In this document: piece after piece, positions 6,601 to 6,681 of the stretch
Layout of the letters: each line of letters starts with the position of its first letter
Position numbering within the stretch: the stretch's first letter is position 1
Assembly: GCA_049511115.1 (NCBI GenBank)
Contig: JBEKYH010000292.1
Span: forward strand, 1-6,681
From: JBEKYH01 sp049511115
Lineage (GTDB): Bacteria; Planctomycetota; Phycisphaerae; Tepidisphaerales; Tepidisphaeraceae
Length of the DNA: 6,681 nt
Direction: 5' to 3'
Made by a program: the position numbers and the translations under genes
Notes under the pieces: generated by a model
Told to the model about the DNA's origin: nothing
Seen by the model: the letters and a program-made list of their open reading frames with translations, nothing else
Databases searched by the model: none

Positions 6601-6681
6601 TACCAGTATTGCCCTCAATGGAGCGACCAACCGGGGTGGGACGCTGGACAACAAGGGGACAATCATCGAACCGTCCGGCGG
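3602..6681 (+). CDS. Giant planctomycete-type surface/extracellular repeat protein, N-terminal part (runs off right edge)
   Basis: The frame is open from ATG 3602 to the window end: 1026 complete codons and no stop. A basic start (MPVRVVRGKRRAAAF) is followed by FAVEQLESRLFLS at residues 41-53, which fits the LExRxLLS motif of planctomycete extracellular proteins; there is no classical hydrophobic signal peptide. Residues 63-84 (GNWNVPGNWSTGLVPGSGDN begins at 63) match the NWS.G..P..GD lead-in common before beta-helical domains in planctomycete and verrucomicrobial proteins. From residue 162 onward the protein consists of repeats of about 205 residues rich in Gly, Asn, Thr, Ser and Ala. There are two Cys (28 and 39) near the N-terminus and none afterwards. 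Unit 2 contains 17 Asp/Glu against 3 Lys/Arg. Recurring xN(x)G(G)T steps suggest a right-handed beta-helix; this is inferred. No catalytic motif is seen. Any anchor or sorting domain would lie beyond the window. The function is unknown; adhesin or cell-surface structure is plausible. It is divergent from eutB and probably unrelated to it. Confidence 0.9.
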   Translation, partial: MPVRVVRGKRRAAAFALINGQIQLSAACAKVSLGHVAPCRFAVEQLESRLFLSTDTWTSAVSGNWNVPGNWSTGLVPGSGDNAVIAVPGVTVTVSDAEAASSVTVTVSNPSSPPTLAITGGSLSVGTSSEIDGGFTLSGGALFIGGGTLTLTGNSVFSGGAIDLDGNSLTNTGSMTWSEVGGSYPSGFFANTAVAGNGATNRDGTFDNQGTVTETNGALIEFSDGTTFQNDVILDFTGNDPSGDSSIVAGGNDAPTMVNGSNATIEKTAGSGTSTIGISVNNQGGTETAGTGTLNVGGGANTGGTYNASTGATVLLNGSFIGSYTGTGGGTVGLGSNIFIGSSYNNGDTATFDFPLGLFQWSADGIDLAGNTLVNSGFMNWTLAGGGYTLGFFGNTAAAGNGGSNRGGTFDNKGTVTQAAAAEIGLADAVEIENENVFDFTGDDPATAASIVDGGDNSGFIDNTTSGLIEKTGGTNTSTIGITVNNQGGTELAATGTLNVGAGANTDGSLYNAMPGAIVLLNGSFTGTFTGSGGGTVGLGSNIFIGSSYNSGTAATFDFPAGMFQWSANGIDIAGNTLTNTGFMNWSLVGGGYTTGFFSNTASAGNGSSDRGGLFVNMATITVAGGAEIGVADGLELENEKTLNFTGNASIVYSADNASYLLNTSAGTIETTGGAGTSTIGIPVDNTGGTEQVNTGTLNPAAGADAGGVYNAATGATLLLNGSFTGTIAGTGGGTIALGSNIFIGSSYNSGTSATFDFPQGMFQWSAFGIDLAGNTLTNTGYMNWTLVGSGYTGGLFGNTAAAGNGSSDRGGILDNQGTITEAAGANIGMADNLELENEDIFDFTGDASIVFSGNQPSDFVNTDTGLLEMTAGSGTSSLAVTFNNNGGVIADDSGTLSLINGASEGPGETNGATYNISSGATILIDGYLLGSFTGTGSGLLTLGGNIFIGTSYNSGQQVTFDFAPSFFQWTSSAINLAGNTLINTATMTINVAGLGIFGNTSIALNGATNRGGTLDNKGTIIEPSG
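3722..3760 (+). other. LExRxLLS-type N-terminal motif of the repeat protein
   Basis: Residues 41-53 read FAVEQLESRLFLS. The pattern (F-x-x-E-x-L-E-x-R-x-L/F-L-S, 40-60 residues from the start) is characteristic of predicted extracellular planctomycete proteins; I recall a Pfam entry of this kind, Planc_extracel. It is the best lineage marker in the window and the only hint of export in this protein. Confidence 0.7.
4085..6681 (+). repeat. Tandem repeats of about 615 bases (205 residues) inside the surface protein gene
   Basis: Units, counted from the I(D/N)LxGNxL landmark, are 4085-4696 (204 residues), 4697-5311 (205), 5312-5908 (199), 5909-6523 (205) and 6524-6681 (partial). Each unit runs: IDLAGNTLTNTGFMNW; GFFGNTAAAGNG; (N/D)RGGTFDNQGTVTE; AEIGLADxLELENE; FDFTGDASIV; a variable Asn/Ser stretch; IEKTGGxGTSTIGI; VNNQGGTE; TGTLNVGAGAN; YNAATGATVLLNGSFTG; GGGTVGLGSNIFIGSSYNSG; ATFDFPxGMFQWSA. 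Unit 3 is 6 residues shorter, with the loss in the variable stretch after FTG. Unit 4 is the most diverged (longer NGASEGPGETNGATYN segment). Upstream, residues 134-161 look like a degenerate unit end lacking the FDFP/FQWS block. Units are diverged at the protein level but share exact DNA tracts, such as 26 bases between 4598-4623 and 5213-5238. Confidence 0.93.

Noticed and set aside
3703..6666. Series of minus-strand ORFs rich in Pro, Val and Ser opposite the repeat protein
   Set aside because: They recur with the same period as the repeats, show no motifs, and are explained as the antisense of the Gly/Thr/Asn-rich codons of the surface protein.
4085..6681. Repeats considered as a CRISPR or DNA-level satellite array
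   Set aside because: The period is a multiple of three, the frame is open throughout, and conservation is at protein level, so these are protein repeats.

Overview
The window looks like GC-rich bacterial DNA, most probably from a planctomycete or a close relative. The main lineage clue is the large plus-strand gene on the right. Its N-terminus carries a VEQLESRLFLS motif of the LExRxLLS type found in many planctomycete surface and extracellular proteins, and it continues into long Gly/Asn/Thr-rich repeats. This assignment is an inference from motif style, not from a database search.

The left half (1-3191) is a minus-strand ethanolamine-use cluster, read right to left. It holds eutB (large subunit of adenosylcobalamin-dependent ethanolamine ammonia-lyase), eutC (small subunit, start overlapping the eutB stop by 4 bases), a small GNAT acetyltransferase overlapping the eutC end by 17 bases, and, after a 168-base gap, the 5' part of an APC-superfamily permease that runs off the left edge. 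The likely flow is uptake of ethanolamine or a related amine by the permease, then cleavage to acetaldehyde and ammonia by EutBC. No shell protein, reactivase or eut regulator gene is visible here, and EutC lacks the N-terminal extension of the E. coli protein, so a cytosolic, non-microcompartment version is likely. The gap before the permease contains a good sigma-54 type -24/-12 match overlapping a perfect inverted repeat.

The middle (3192-3601) is a divergent intergenic region. It contains a nested inverted-repeat element (3360-3440) with a CCCTCACCCC / CCCTCTCC...GGAGAGGG core resembling dispersed intergenic repeats of many bacteria, and a possible 21-codon small ORF.

The right half (3602-6681) is one open reading frame, open at the right edge, with 1026 complete codons visible. 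After the N-terminal motif and a GNW...NW..G..P..GD segment it contains four complete and one partial copies of a repeat of about 205 residues. The repeats are Cys-free, strongly acidic and probably beta-helical. This protein is the least explained object in the window. I see no defence system, CRISPR array, RNA gene or insertion sequence.
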